DNA from: Dipteronia dyeriana
Lineage: Eukaryota; Streptophyta; Magnoliopsida; Sapindales; Sapindaceae
Reading direction: 5' to 3'
DNA length: 64,000 nucleotides
Assembly (NCBI GenBank): GCA_032871835.1
Contig: CM065296.1
Location: 56,077,288-56,141,287 of the forward strand
Within the stretch, counting starts at the first letter, position 1. Every line of letters starts with the position of its first letter. The notes beneath the pieces were generated by a model. It saw only the letters and a program-made list of their open reading frames with translations. It searched no databases and was not told where the DNA came from. A program made the translations under genes and the position numbers. Below, one piece after another: positions 33,600 through 45,617 of this stretch.

Positions 33600-33919
33600 T
33601 CATCTTTCGAAGATTGAAAGGGAATTTTTGATCATTACATCACTTGACAATGATGAGCCAAAGATTTTAGAATTGAGCTATCACTTATATCTACTAAGTG
33701 AATATATGAATGAAAGCAATGGAAGGGGAGATGGAGTATAGAAAAGTGATCATGTCCAGGATTTGATTCACTTACCGTCTAGTCATTAGACCATTATGAA
33801 CGTATGGATTCCATATATATCATATGTAAGGCGGAAAGTACTAATGAGAGGTATAAGGCGTAATTAATCGCAAAAGAAGAAACTTATTCTTTGGAAGTAA
33901 AGTATTCTTCTATACGCCT
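33600..33919 (+). pseudogene. reverse transcriptase remnant of element D, 5' piece
   Basis: This corresponds to the N-terminal RT region (a WKMAMQEEM-like helix and the K-WVLK-like block in degraded form). The assignment rests mainly on its place between the integrase hinge and the RT piece beyond MULE E at 43042. E split the domain. Confidence 0.5.
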
Positions 33920-33928
33920 TATTCTAGC
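33920..33928. repeat. 9-bp target-site duplication of MULE E, left copy
   Basis: TATTCTAGC is repeated exactly at 43033-43041. Nine bases is the usual Mutator target duplication. Confidence 0.92.
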
Positions 33929-34015
33929 TGGTTTTATTGAAAACTAACTCTTTTGGGAGCCTTAAGTTAATAACTTACCTCTTTTTGAAAAACTAGCAAA
34001 ACTAACTCGTTTTTT
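33929..34015 (+). repeat. left terminal inverted repeat of MULE E
   Basis: It pairs with 42946-43032 at roughly 88% by eye, including GTTAATAACT and CCTCTTTTTGAAAAACT. Confidence 0.88.
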
Positions 34016-34339
34016 ATGTGTAAAAACTATTATACCCTTACTTACTCTTTATTTTCATTTCACTTATCCTACCCATTCTATACCTTATATCCCTTCCTCT
34101 TATTTCCACCTCTCTCAACCACAACACCCCATCTTCATTTCTCTCCCATTCTTCTATCCGAATTTTTGTTTTCTCTTCCTCAATTTTGTATTTTAGTTAT
34201 TATTTACATTCTCCACCATTGAGGAACTCCAAAATATTAATCCACCATAAGGGTTCTTTATATTCAAGCTTTGAGGTGAGTTTTATTTTGAATTTTTTTA
34301 CTTGAATCTCGGATTTGTGTAATTTTTGTTGTGTTTGTG

Positions 34340-34740
34340 TAATTTTTGTTGTGAAATAGTTTATATTTACATAATAAAGCATGGGTCTTATGTGTATTTG
34401 ATGTAGTTGTGATCAATTTATAGTTTAAACATAAATCTAAAGTTTTTTTTTAAAATCTCTTGTTCACTTTCCTTTGTGCATTAAGGTTGCTAATTTTTGT
34501 TAAAATAGCTTTCATCAATATAATAGAGCATGGGTATTGGTTGAATTTGATGTTGGTGTGATCAAATTTAATTTTATTCATAAATTTAAAGATTTTTTCT
34601 TGTTTGAATAATTTTTTTAGTTTAATTTGTGCATTAGGGTTGCTTATTTTTGTCAAAATAGTTGATATTAATATAATAGAGCATGGGTGCTGTGTGAATT
34701 TGATGTTGGTGTGGTTAATTTTCCATTATTGGATTGAATC
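34340..34740 (+). repeat. three tandem copies of a ~150-bp unit in MULE E
   Basis: The word GCATGGGT recurs at 34379, 34528 and 34681 (spacing 149 and 153), each within a similar context ending in TTTGATGTNGTTGTG. It lies between the TIR and the palindrome array. Confidence 0.75.
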
Positions 34741-34774
34741 CTTACAATTGGTAGTATTTTTTTTTAAAAGTGTC

Positions 34775-35060
34775 CAACCCAGTTTTCCCAACGCAGTTGG
34801 GAATTCCCAACGTAGTTAGGAAATTCCTAACTGCGTTTGGAATTACAAACACTGTTAGGAATTCTCAATTACGTTAGGAATTCCCAACACTGTTAGGAAT
34901 TCCCAACTGCGTTAGGAATTCCCAACTGTGTTTGGAGTTCCCAACTCAGTTTGGATTTCCTATCGGTGTTGGGAATTCCTAACTGCATTGGGAATTCCGA
35001 ACGCAGTTGGGAATTCCTAACTATGTTGGGAATTCCCAACACAGTTAGGAATTCTAGTGG
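34775..35060. repeat. left palindrome array of MULE E
   Basis: About a dozen head-to-tail copies of a short unit built around the palindrome TTAGGAATTCCCAAC, with variations, lie directly upstream of the transposase. The matching array at 41440-41715 precedes the protease gene on the other side. Confidence 0.85.
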
Positions 35061-35176
35061 CATCAAGCTTTTAACTTAGTTTGTATTTAGAATATTTTAT
35101 AAATTCACGGTACCATGAGTATAGAATATTTGTTTACAAATTTAATCATGAATTTCTTATTCATTTGAAAGGTTTC

Positions 35177-37468
35177 ATGGATAAAGTTCGGTTCGTTGTT
35201 TTATATGATGAGGAATGGAGTGAAAGTGGTGGGAAGTTCAAGTATCAATCTGGAAAGTCAAGACTAATTTTAGTTTCAAGGGAAACCTCTTATGAATCAT
35301 TAGAAAACATCATATTTGGTCTTGTCAATGTCAATCCTAACGAGTTCTCCATCAAAATGAAGTATTTGTTTAACTCGCCGGAGGTTTTAGCACCGTTTGA
35401 AGTTGTGAATGATGATGATGTGCAAATGTTCTTGTGTGAAAATTCCGTTGTGAAAACATGAACCTCATTATGTGTCACAACGGAACGGAAAACAGGAATA
35501 ATACCAAACACACAAGGTCATGACAATGAACGTGTGGACGAAGACATTGCCAATGTTTTAGAATCAGATAATCCGAATGGAGTTGTGTTGGTAATATACA
35601 TGAAAGAGTATTCAGTCCAAATGAATTTGAGAATGCTGATGTATTTTCAATTGGGGTGGACAATGAAGATGAAATTGAAGGTAGACAGCCATAAAAAATG
35701 AAGTATGAGGGTGTTGGGACAAAATCATCAAAAAGACATGGAAGTTACACATTGTTGGAGAGTGTAGTCAACAATGTTAAGGAAGTTAGAGTTGGTGATT
35801 TTTTTCCTAGTAAGGAAGAGTTGCATATGAAGATTAGTTTGTTGTCAATTGTTAAATATTTTCAGTTTAAAGTGAACAAGTCCAACAAAGCTTTGTTTGT
35901 TTTGACATGCAGGGTTAAAGATTGCAAATGGCGTGTTCGTGCAACAAAGCTTAACGGTTGTTACTCATTTTATGTTCGAAAATACCAACCCGAGCACACA
36001 TGCTCTCTTGACGCCCTCCACTTTGATCATCGACAAGCAAGTAGCAAACTTATTTGACATTGTATAAAATCAAAGTTTGAGGGACCTTCACAGTCGTACA
36101 GACCGAATGAAATAATTGAAGATCTAAAAAAGCAGTGTGGAATGACTTGTAGTTATAACAAAACATAGAGGGCTTGAGAGGTTACATTGGGTTTAGTTAG
36201 GGGTTCACCAGAGGACTCATTTAGCATTCTTCCTTTATATTGTCATATGCTTGAAAGGAAAAATCCAGGGACATTCACATTCATTGAAACTGACTCAATC
36301 AATCGGTTCAAGTATTTTTTTTCATGGTATTAGGACCTTCCATTGAAGGTTTTAAATCGTGTATTCGTCCGGTGGTAGCTATTGATGGAACTTTCTTGAA
36401 ATGCAAGCATCAGGGTACGCTGTTTATTGCAACCAGTTTGGATGAAAATAACCAAGTCTACCCATTGGCCTTTGGAATTGGTGATTCAGAAAATGACCAA
36501 TCATGGCATTGGTTTTTGACAAAGTTACACGAGTTGGTTGGTGAAATGAATGATCTTGTATTTATCTCCGACCATAACTCATGCATTGCAAAGGCAATAG
36601 CACGTGTGTTCCCTAATTCATTACATGGTATATGTATGTATCACCTTGTTCAAAACATGAAGGTAAAATTTAGAGGTGTTAAAGTCCATGATATATTTTA
36701 CAAGTGTTCAAAAGCTTATCGGGTGGTTGAGTTTAATCAGATTATGGGTCAAATAAGGGGAATAGATGCAAAGGTTGCACACTATTTGATTGAGGCCGAT
36801 CCAAAGAAGTGGGCTAGAAGTCATTTGACGGACGAAGATATTGCATAATGACAACAAACATTGCAGAGTGTTTAAATGACATTTTGAAGGACGCACGAGA
36901 GTTGAACATATACGTGGTTTACTACAAAAGTGGTTTTGGGAAAGACGTGAAGCTACTGCTAAATGAGTACTCCATTGACGAAGTGGGCAGAAAAAAGGCT
37001 ACGTCGTAGGATTAATAAATCACGTTGTTAAGTGTGCATCCTATCAATCTATACGAACACCATATGGTTGACGGATACTTAAATGGGTTGGTTAGCCTTA
37101 GTGATAAGACTTGTACTTACCGAAAATTTCAGTTGGACCAACTTCCTTGTAGACATGCACTTGCTGCATGTAACCTTCGCCGTATCTCTTGTTATGACTA
37201 TTGCTCCCCTTATTACTATAAGGAAACATTGGCTGCAGCGTATGCTGGTTCCATTTACCCAGTTGGCCCTATGCAAGAGTGGGATGTTCCCGATGATGTA
37301 CAAAGTGTTGTTGTTATACCACCAAAAGGATGCAAACCAAGTGGACTTTCGCTGAAGAAATGTAGACCATCTGAAGGTGAAGAAATTGTCCACCAGAAGT
37401 GTGGTAGATGCGAAGGATTGGGACATAATAGGAAAAACTGTAAGGCACTAATTCCATTGACCGAATAA
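35177..37468 (+). pseudogene. MuDR-type transposase of MULE E
   Basis: In active relatives this enzyme cuts and joins the transposon ends. The likely ATG is at 35177 (MDKVRFVVLYDEEW), starting a PB1-like N-terminal domain to 35461. The MuDR DNA-binding domain follows (35860-36050: CRVKDCKWRVRATK, then HTC). The MULE catalytic domain lies at 36324-36848 (VVAIDGTFLKC, PLAFGIGDSENDQSWHWFL, LVFISDHNS), with two of the DDE acids visible. A SWIM finger (TCTYRKFQLDQLPCRHALAAC) at about 37108-37170 has Tyr for its second Cys. A CCHC knuckle CGRCEGLGHNRKNC precedes the stop at 37468. At least three frameshifts and stops disable it, for example at 35461, 36055-36320 and 36848. Confidence 0.88.
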
Positions 37469-38215
37469 AGTGGTAACCCAAGAGGTGTAAAAAATATGTT
37501 GTCTACATTTACATGAAGTTCATTGTGTAATGTTGTAATAAAGTTGTGTAATAAATATGTTGATTTAACAGTTGGTAAAATTTTTGTAATGTTGACAGTA
37601 TTGGTTGGTACATTAGTACAATTTTTTGGTATATTTTTTGTGTACTGTTGACAGTATTGGTTGGTATAATTAGTGTTGTATAATATTTAGATTTCTATTT
37701 TGCAATTGTCAATTACTATTAATGGGCAAGAAATGAAAATAATTCTGAACAAACTTTTAAATTGAATTCATAAATCCTGGACAATTGGACACAACAAAAA
37801 AATCCTAGTATAAATTGAATCCAAAAAACTGAAAAACATGCAAAAGTGGACAAATGGACACATAAAAAAAATAGGACACAATACTGCACAAATCCTGGAC
37901 ATTTTCATTCATAACAATTTAAAATCTGGACAATTGGTTTCATAACTGTTTCCATCCTCACAAAACAACAAAAAAATTCACCATGTACCATTCATAACAG
38001 TTACAACCTGGAGAATTTCATCTACACATATTCTGGTTCACGACATTCAAAATCTGTACAATTCCATCCTTAGCAATTTCAAAATTTGTGCTTCTAAGTC
38101 AACTAACAATTACATTATGCACATGTACTTACATTAACAGGGCAATATGTTAAAATCATCAAATTACACAGCTAAATCATAATGGTAGGTCACACAGCTA
38201 CTCGAGATCGCCAAA
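37469..38215. other. spacer between the convergent genes of MULE E
   Basis: This AT-rich stretch lies between the 3' ends of transposase and protease genes. Imperfect repeats such as GGACAAATTGG/TGGACAC and CATTCATAACAATT occur at 37760-38090. Polyadenylation of both genes would fall here; no gene is seen. Confidence 0.55.
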
Positions 38216-41200
38216 GATTTAAACATAAATATGTCCTGAAATACTTGACTTTATCAGGTTGGACCAAATCGATAGATTCACCATGTACCAAATGCTCCAA
38301 AAACTTGATGACAAATAGTCCGCAATCACATGCTTTCTATTGTGGCACAAGCTGACAACGCTCCACACACCAAGGTGTCATATCTTTACCGTGGTCAATG
38401 TCTGATCTTCTATCGAAGAACTCAACCTTTTGAAGCAGTAGAGGGAGCACAGTAGATAATGGTTTCATAAATTTGTTGAATTTCCTATTGCCAATGAGGT
38501 TTGTGTCAGAGTCATACACCATGATCTTTCGAGCAATCATGTTGATTTCAGCTAGGATCCAATGTGTGCTCTCTTAATTTAGAGGGATATACACTTATAA
38601 CATCAACATAATGCAGCAGTAGCATACTCAAATAATTTGTAAACCCTAAAAGCATTTAATTTACACACTGAACTTAAGGTTTACTAAAAACATTCAACCA
38701 ACAATAAACTTACTTTATCAATTCCTATCCAAGATTTAGCTAACCGTGGTGCTGCACCAGTAGCATACTCAAATAATTTGTCATTTTCGAACCACAATCC
38801 TTCTTGCTTAGTAAACCATTGAAATCTTGCATCCAAGTGTTGCCATTTTGGAAACAATACAGAAAACATTGATAAATTTTAATTTTATAGTAAATTTACT
38901 ATTATGTACAGCCATTATATCTGTTAATTCAGGGAAGGTGAAAGTACACAACCATTTTTACCTAGAAAATTACATATGTGGTAGTACACATCTCCATTTT
39001 AGCGGTGGGAGATTCAAATTTTGCTTTACGAATCCAGTACAAAGCGGAATCTATATGCTAATACAAACAAAAAAAAGATTCTAACGTGGGCCACATGAAA
39101 AAAAATTAGTACATATGTTATGTAATGTAATACATACCTCGTTATTCAATTATTTGTCAGGCGTATATAGGGTCTTGAACCAATCCCGACTAGCTGTACA
39201 CAATGGTAGGTGTACCTTGTTTTTGCTGAAATAGTTATTCAAAGCATCACAAGCTGACAAACTATAGCTATATATTTCGTAGTTATAATAATACTCAAAC
39301 AATACATACTTCTGATCTTCAGAATCCTCTTCTTGTAGCCATGCCTCAAATTTTTTCAACTCGGTCTGTAACAACTTTGGCAGTGGCTTGAACTTGGGTA
39401 ATATTTTGGGCTTGATTCCCTGTGTGTCTGTATAAGGAGACTTCAATGTAGTAGCCTTTTTCGAGTGTCTCTTCGGAACAATTGGTGGAGGTTTTTCATA
39501 CACAATGATACTCATCCCTGTGTTGCAATTGTTTTCTACCTGTCACAAATAAAATGTCAAAACTATTCATACAAAAAAAAATTAGAAAAAACAGAGAAGA
39601 ATACAGTGTATTCACCTTCTCAACAGGTACGGTAGCTTCATCATCAGTTCTATCATCGAGGTGCACTTATGCTTCAAAGTATTCTTGTGCTTCGAAGTCA
39701 ACCTGGACACCTTTCTCTTCACCATTACTACCAACCAACTCCAACTCTTCTTTTTCATCCATTTGTTCATCTTTTTCATCCATTTGTGCACCATCCATTT
39801 CCATAGCATCATTTGATTTTTCATCTTTTACGGGTGTCTGTCGTCTGACTCCTAATAAATTGATTATCAAATCCAGTTTCTTGTCCATACTGTCCATGCG
39901 CTTCACATGATCATCTAATTTAAACTTGTTCTCATGTCTGGCTTTACAATCCTATCATTCATTTTATAATTACATTAAATATATATAATGCAATAACCTA
40001 ATAACTTAATAACTTAATAACATAAGTGTTAGCTCACCGGACAAAAACGTTTTGCCTTATACTCAGCATTTTCTTGACGATCTTGTTCATCCCTAAAACG
40101 TGCATCATTTTCAGCCACATTAACGTCTACAATGTCCTCTTCAGCTTCACCATCAACATCTGGTGGTTCTAACTCGTATTCAGCAGTGAATAAAGATTTC
40201 ACATACTCCTCTCCCCTCTCTCGAGGAGTGGGTTTCAGCTTCTTCAAAACTTACATCTACAAAACATGAAAAGTAGTATAGGTTAGTATGATAACATAAT
40301 TATTTTTGAAATTTAATACATTTTCTTACATTCTTGCAATCCAACAACTTGATAACATGTGTTGCATCCGGCGTTCCAGGTGTAATCCAATTAATGATCT
40401 TGGGAAGCAAAGCACCAGACTTATTAGCAATTTGAACTCCAATAGTGGGAATTGCCTCACACGCCCAAATCTACTTATATGAAAAAAAAAATATGAATAA
40501 TAGTATATAACAATTACAAATTACATAATTGAATAGTTTAAAGTTAGATGCAATAACATAAAATGCATAAGGAAACCCATACAACGCATATTGTCTGATA
40601 CCATCATTTTCCTTCTTCGCATGGCGCTTCCTTTTCTTGCCAGATACAGTATTTTTATGATAATCTTCAGCCATTTTCCTCAAATCCCTTTGAAGACTAT
40701 TCAAAGTTGTTTCATAACACTTTCGGCCCCACAGGTACTTGTTGAATGTATCTAAATCTTCCAAAAGTTTAACATGATGGACTCCGATAAAGACTTTCTG
40801 ATCTTTCCTAAACAAAACAGTCTCCAAAAAGTAAAGTAATGCTAGTTTCACCATGTCTTCGTCATTATCTGAAGAAGCAGCTTTGAAAATGGCTTCTAAA
40901 GTTTTGTTATTAAACCGCACTTCACCATTCAACATGGACGACCGGAAACTTCCACTACCATCCCTTTTTTCCTTAACCACCAACGGTGGGTCATGCTCAC
41001 ACTCTAAACCCGGGATGAGACAAAATTCTTCTATGAAAAACCAAAATGTCTTCCCACCTACTGTAAACCACATTTCTAACTTATTATGTGACTCTATTTG
41101 TCTAAGGAGCAGATGATGAACTAGTTAGCCAGAAAATTTCAGTTCATGCATCTGTAATAGTTTCCCAAAGCATGTCGTGCGAAATAGAGCCAACTGTGTC

Positions 41201-41322
41201 TCCGTTAACTTTTCCTTGAGGCACTTTATAGCCACAGTTGACGAAGTGCTGTTAATCTTCGTTGGGAAATGTTCTGAAACCTTGACTAACAAATCAACCT
41301 CTTCTCTTATTATATTTTCCAA
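38216..41322 (-). pseudogene. DUF1985/C48 Ulp1-like protease gene of MULE E
   Basis: This minus-strand gene resembles plant transposon proteins that join DUF1985 to a SUMO-protease (C48) domain; its job for the transposon is not known. The DUF1985 part (41322 to about 40700) shows LFRTTCFGKLLQ, a stop, then WFTVGGKTFWFFIEEFCL. A long charged middle follows (40250-39150). The C48 end is readable at 38870-38230: WIGIDKV, then STHWILAEIN, IMVYDSD and ACDCGLFVIKFLEHL. His, Asp and Cys of the catalytic triad are therefore present in separate pieces. Non-coding AT-rich gaps (for example 38880-39150) look like introns. A few stops occur inside exons. Confidence 0.8.
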
Positions 41323-41439
41323 AAATGTAACAAAACAACATTAAAAAAATACAAATCATCTTACTAAACACATTTCAGATCAAAAGGCACAACACTATTT
41401 CATATTCGATTCAATGATGATAGTTAAAAATTAAAATTG

Positions 41440-41715
41440 CCAACTGTGTTAGGAATTCCCAACTGTGTTAGGATTTCCTAACTCTGTTGGGAATTCCCAA
41501 TAGGGTTAGGAATTCCTAACAACGTTAGGATTTCCTAACGTATTTGGGAATTCCTAATTGCGTTAGGAAATCCTAACGTTGTTGGGAATTCCTAACCTTG
41601 TTGAGAATTCCCAACACCGTTGCGAATCCCCAATAGGGTTAGGAATTCACAACAGCGTTAGGAAATCCTAACACAGTTGGGAATTCCCAACGCTGTTAGG
41701 ATTTCTCAACACATC
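41440..41715. repeat. right palindrome array of MULE E
   Basis: This is the same short palindromic family as 34775-35060 (TTAGGAATTCCCAAC and variants such as TTAGGATTTCCTAAC), directly upstream of the protease gene on its strand. Confidence 0.85.
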
Positions 41716-42414
41716 CTTCAAATCGTTGGCATGCATGTTCAACATCTCACACAATCCATACTCAACAGAGACCTACAAATGTAAGAAACAGTGTTTCTTC
41801 AAGAATGAAAAGCCAAAGTTCAATTATTCAAGCAATCAAAGCTAAAACTCAATTCTTCAACCAATGTACGTAACCGACTCATTAACAAACTTAGGGGTTT
41901 ATCATCAAACAAGGAAGCATATTATCATCAGCTTCAAAGAATTAAAATACGTGCATTTTGATCAAGCAAGTTCTGTTCAAATTTTGTTGTTACAAAACCC
42001 TAATTAGCAAACCGATATCAACTTCCTTAGTTCATCATTTATCATATGCATTCACAAAATTTGAAATTACATGGCATGTAAAAATGGCAACAAAATTATT
42101 CACAAATCCATAAAGAACCAGTTTATGTTAACAGAGAATCAGAGTTACTATATTAAAGGAAGAACATAATTAAGGGAAAAACCACTGAAGCATAAAGCTT
42201 CAAAAATTGAAGACCTAAGAACTGTCTTCAACCGTTTTCTGCAAAACAAAAAACATCGATATATTCAAAGCTACACATTTTCTAGGTTGTATAATCTTCC
42301 CAGATCTAAAGAGAATGAAAAACAAAATCAAAACAAAGATTCTAGATTTTTCAAAATAAAATTAAAAATTAGGGTTCAACAACCACATTCACAAATAACA
42401 ATTCAAAATTAAAC

Positions 42415-42700
42415 AACCATTACCTTCAATCTTCGATTAAAACCTTCATCGTCGTCATCATCTTCAAGCTTCCGGCACCGTCGTCATCGTAGTCTTTAAC
42501 CTTCCATAACCGCCATTGTTCCGGAGCAGACAACATCGTCTTAAGCCTGTCAGAGATGTTATCGTCTTCAGCCTGTCGGAGATGTCTTCGTCTTCAACGT
42601 CATCGTCATCGTGAAGCTTCAGGAGACAGCGTCGTCATCGTGAAGCTTCAGGAGACAGTGTCGTCATCAAGCTTCCAGAGACGGCGTCTTCAATCTTCAA
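42415..42700. repeat. GTC/ATC-rich repeats near the right end of MULE E
   Basis: At 42598-42690 a unit of about 28 bp containing CGTCATCGTGAAGCTTCAGG is repeated two to three times, within a wider stretch rich in CGTC and CATC. An open frame across it is judged a by-product. Confidence 0.6.
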
Positions 42701-42945
42701 ATCGCGTCGATAATGTCACTAGAAAACCAGAGAGGAGACGGATTTTGAGAGAGGATAGATTAAGGATTAAGGTCGATTTCTAGGGATTTCAAACAGGAGA
42801 GGGATTCTGAGGGAGGGACTTTGGTCGAGGTCGACTTTGGTCGATTACAATAGAAATGGGATTTTGGTCAATTGAAAAGGATTTTAGGGATTTAGAGTGT
42901 TTAAATTGGAATGTAATTTGTAAATAAAAAAAGGGTAAAAAAAGT

Positions 42946-43032
42946 CATAAAAGAGTTAGTTTTGCAAGTTTTTCAAAAAGAGGTTAGTTATTAACTTCAT
43001 CCTCCCAAATAGGTTAGTTTTCAATAAAACCC
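42946..43032 (-). repeat. right terminal inverted repeat of MULE E
   Basis: Its reverse complement begins GGGTTTTATTGAAAAC and matches the left end. It is followed by the target duplication at 43033-43041. Confidence 0.88.
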
Positions 43033-43041
43033 TATTCTAGC
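43033..43041. repeat. 9-bp target-site duplication of MULE E, right copy
   Basis: TATTCTAGC, identical to 33920-33928. Confidence 0.92.
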
Positions 43042-43480
43042 ACTAGTTACATATTTGAACCTGAAATTACATCAGATGGATATAATGATTGTACTTCTCG
43101 ATAGAGAACTAGAGGAAGAGATTTACACGGAGTTGCTTGTAAATTTTTTGTTTCCAAAGATCAAGAGCGCATATGTGTGCTTGCTTGATTAATGTATGGT
43201 TTGAAACAATACTCTCGAAAGTGGTACTTTTATTTCATCAAGCTGTAATGTCTTACAGATTTTTGATGACTAAAGATAGCCATGGTACGTACACTAAATA
43301 GGTTAAGGATAATTTTTATATTATCTATATATGTGGACTATATGTCTTGGCTAGAAATAATGAAGAGTTTGTAAAACCATAATGAAATGGGAATTCTAAA
43401 ATTTCTTTGAGATTTTATATGAGCAATATGGCTTATATATATTAGGAGTAATAGTTGATTCGAAATAAGCAATTATAGGC
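43042..43480 (+). pseudogene. reverse transcriptase remnant of element D, 3' piece
   Basis: This continues the D RT after MULE E. The translation shows YGLKQYSRKWYFYF near 43200, matching the YGLKQSPRQWY block. Near 43320 it shows YVDYMSWLEI, a mutated form of the YVDD box. Stops and frameshifts are frequent. Confidence 0.7.
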
Positions 43481-44975
43481 TCATAGATACTCCTATTGTG
43501 AAATAACAAACTCTTACCCTCAATGTATACATTGAAACCCCATAAGATCAAGTTTTTAATTACAAGTTTCTCATGTTAGTACCATACATAGTCTCATGTA
43601 CATTGTTATATGTACAAAGTCTATCATTAGTTACGTCGTAAGATTGGTAAGTGGACACCAATATAATCCTTGATTGCATCATTGAGATGTTGTCAAGAGG
43701 ATATTGACATACCTTGAAAGTACGACTAACTAATTAGAGTACATTGTGATATGTACAAGGCCCAATATAAATTATGCTACAAAAATTAGTAAATGTATAT
43801 CAATATAATCCTAGATTAAGAGGATTATGATATAACTTTAATGGTAAGGGAATTTATTGTTAATGCTAGCATAATTACACACATAATGTAATAAAAATAT
43901 GTTGTCAGGTTGAGACTAGCATTCTTACACGTGCGTTCATCTCAGTTGCTAAGATAGCAAGCAGAGGTGAGACACATATATATTAGAGAATATGTAGGAT
44001 ATATTCTCGTGGAGCTAGTATATATGAATATGTCGCCTTGACTTTGTCAATATGAGGTTAACAATAAATATAATAATATATTTTAGAACCGATCATGATA
44101 GACCCCACTATCATTGATACCTGATTCAAGCAAGATTTGAGATCTTAATGTGGCGTCATAGAGGCGAGCTTTTAAGAACTCAGGTTAGTCACGAGAGTTG
44201 TGACTAGACTAAGATCTGTACAGTGAATAATATAATGACATATGCATTCTTATTTAGAATGAAATTCACTTTAACACGTGTTTCATACCACGTGTATTAT
44301 TTGTGACCGATGTGGAAAATGAGAAAATGAATCCCTGCTTCCTCATTGTGTAAGTTCCACTGAAGTTTTACGTTAACTTCAAACAGTGTCCTTATGACCA
44401 TTCACTCTATCTTGAAGTGACAAGATAATGTTAGCACCTTTAGAGTGTTATTTTCTATGGCTATGGTATTTCAGCCTATGGGGCATGTCTAGGGTAGCAG
44501 TTGTTCTGGAGACGAAGAGATAGAGATGAAATAGGAAGGTTTAATGAATTTTTATCTGACTTATGTATTCACCGATCGACCAATTGTATTTGTTACAATT
44601 GTGAATACATGAAATGTGATCAAGTCAATCATAGCTTTTGAGGGATCAAGTATGCTTTAGACTGATAAAAATTATATAAAAATTATAAATTAAATCTAGG
44701 ATACAATAATGAATAAAATTATCTCTTGTAAATAGAGAATTTACATTTGAGATTGTTAGCTCCCTTTTATATATATATTAATTGTTCATAGGTCACACGA
44801 TGCACTTACCCGTATGAAAATTTTTGATAATGATAATAATACTTGTGTTTAAATGTTTTAAAGACTCCTTTGTATATATCACATCTTACGCCATTTGGGG
44901 AGTGGCAGATGTTGATTAATAAGGTTGCACCTATGATGAGCTTGTGGTAATTTAACTGTGTTGGCCCCACTTGTG
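43481..44975 (+). other. degraded RNase H and 3' spacer of element D
   Basis: Only weak copia-like traces appear up to about 43760, and nothing recognisable is seen after that. The stretch ends in the purine-rich GAGTGGGAGA (about 44977-44986) before the LTR, the likely polypurine tract. Confidence 0.5.
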
Positions 44976-44986
44976 CGAGTGGGAGA

Positions 44987-45617
44987 TGTTAGTATATTTG
45001 GGTATGGATTGAAGACCCATTATACACCCAAGTGGACCAAGAACTCAAGTAATACATGGAGAGCCCAAAATCTATGTAATCCAAACCCAAGCTCAAGCCC
45101 ATGCCTATGACATATATGCAAAGCCCAAACATAAGCTCAATGAGCAGTTTTATGCTATATATACATCAGTGTTAGAGAATGATTAAGACACACATCACAA
45201 GACACATAATAACGTGAATGTGTGTGTGGTTGTTTCTAAACATTATGAGTATGCATGGGAAAGCATTGTCTGTACAATGCAAAAGCTTGTGTGTGTGTTG
45301 TGCTATTCAAAAGCATATGTGTGTGCAAGAGAGTATTGCATGTAATAATGCATATGTGCATGTGTTCATTAGAGAACAAAATACAGAGAATAAAACACAA
45401 GAGAGATGTGGAGAATATCTGTAGAATTTTCTCTCATCTATAATCAAAGTGTGTGTAACATGCATTGTGATCAGAGGGGACTTTCTGATGATGTGATCGT
45501 CCGCTGACCGATGATTCAGTTCCAGGTGTTCGATCCCGCTTTCGCTGAAATTCGGATTTCCGTATGGTTAACGGTAATAATCCGAATTCGCTTTATTTAT
45601 ATCGAATATTATTTACA
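44987..45617 (+). repeat. 3' LTR of element D
   Basis: It starts TGTTAGTATATTTGG and ends ATTTACA, followed by AAAAC (45618-45622). It is a near copy of 28254-28881. Confidence 0.95.

Larger units (their letters stand above)
33929..43032. mobile_element. MULE E: Mutator-like transposon with Ulp1-type protease gene
   Basis: This 9104-bp element has terminal inverted repeats of about 87 bp (33929-34015 and 42946-43032, both beginning KGGTTTTATTGAAAAC read inward) and a 9-bp target duplication. It carries a MuDR-type transposase on the plus strand and, converging on it, a DUF1985/C48 peptidase gene on the minus strand. This two-gene content is that of the Kaonashi-type (Ulp1-bearing) plant MULEs, although those were first described without TIRs. 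It inserted in the RT region of element D. Confidence 0.93.
28254..45617 (+). mobile_element. copia retrotransposon D, carrying nested MULE E
   Basis: Two LTRs (628 and 631 bp, TG...CA) are flanked by the exact 5-bp duplication AAAAC at 28249-28253 and 45618-45622. A tRNA-Met primer site follows the 5' LTR. The 17.4-kb span includes MULE E (33929-43032) plus its 9-bp duplication, leaving about 8.25 kb for D itself. Recognisable integrase and RT pieces in INT-RT order place D in copia. The internal coding sequence is far more decayed than the LTRs. Confidence 0.93.

Noticed and set aside
34775..35060. Regularly spaced palindromic repeats that recall a CRISPR array
   Set aside because: Units are contiguous without unique spacers, lie inside a plant transposon and have no cas genes nearby.
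42556..42783. 75-codon Arg-rich frame near the right end of MULE E, possibly a captured gene
   Set aside because: It spans GTC/ATC repeats in the terminal region; the Arg/Ser content follows from the repeat.
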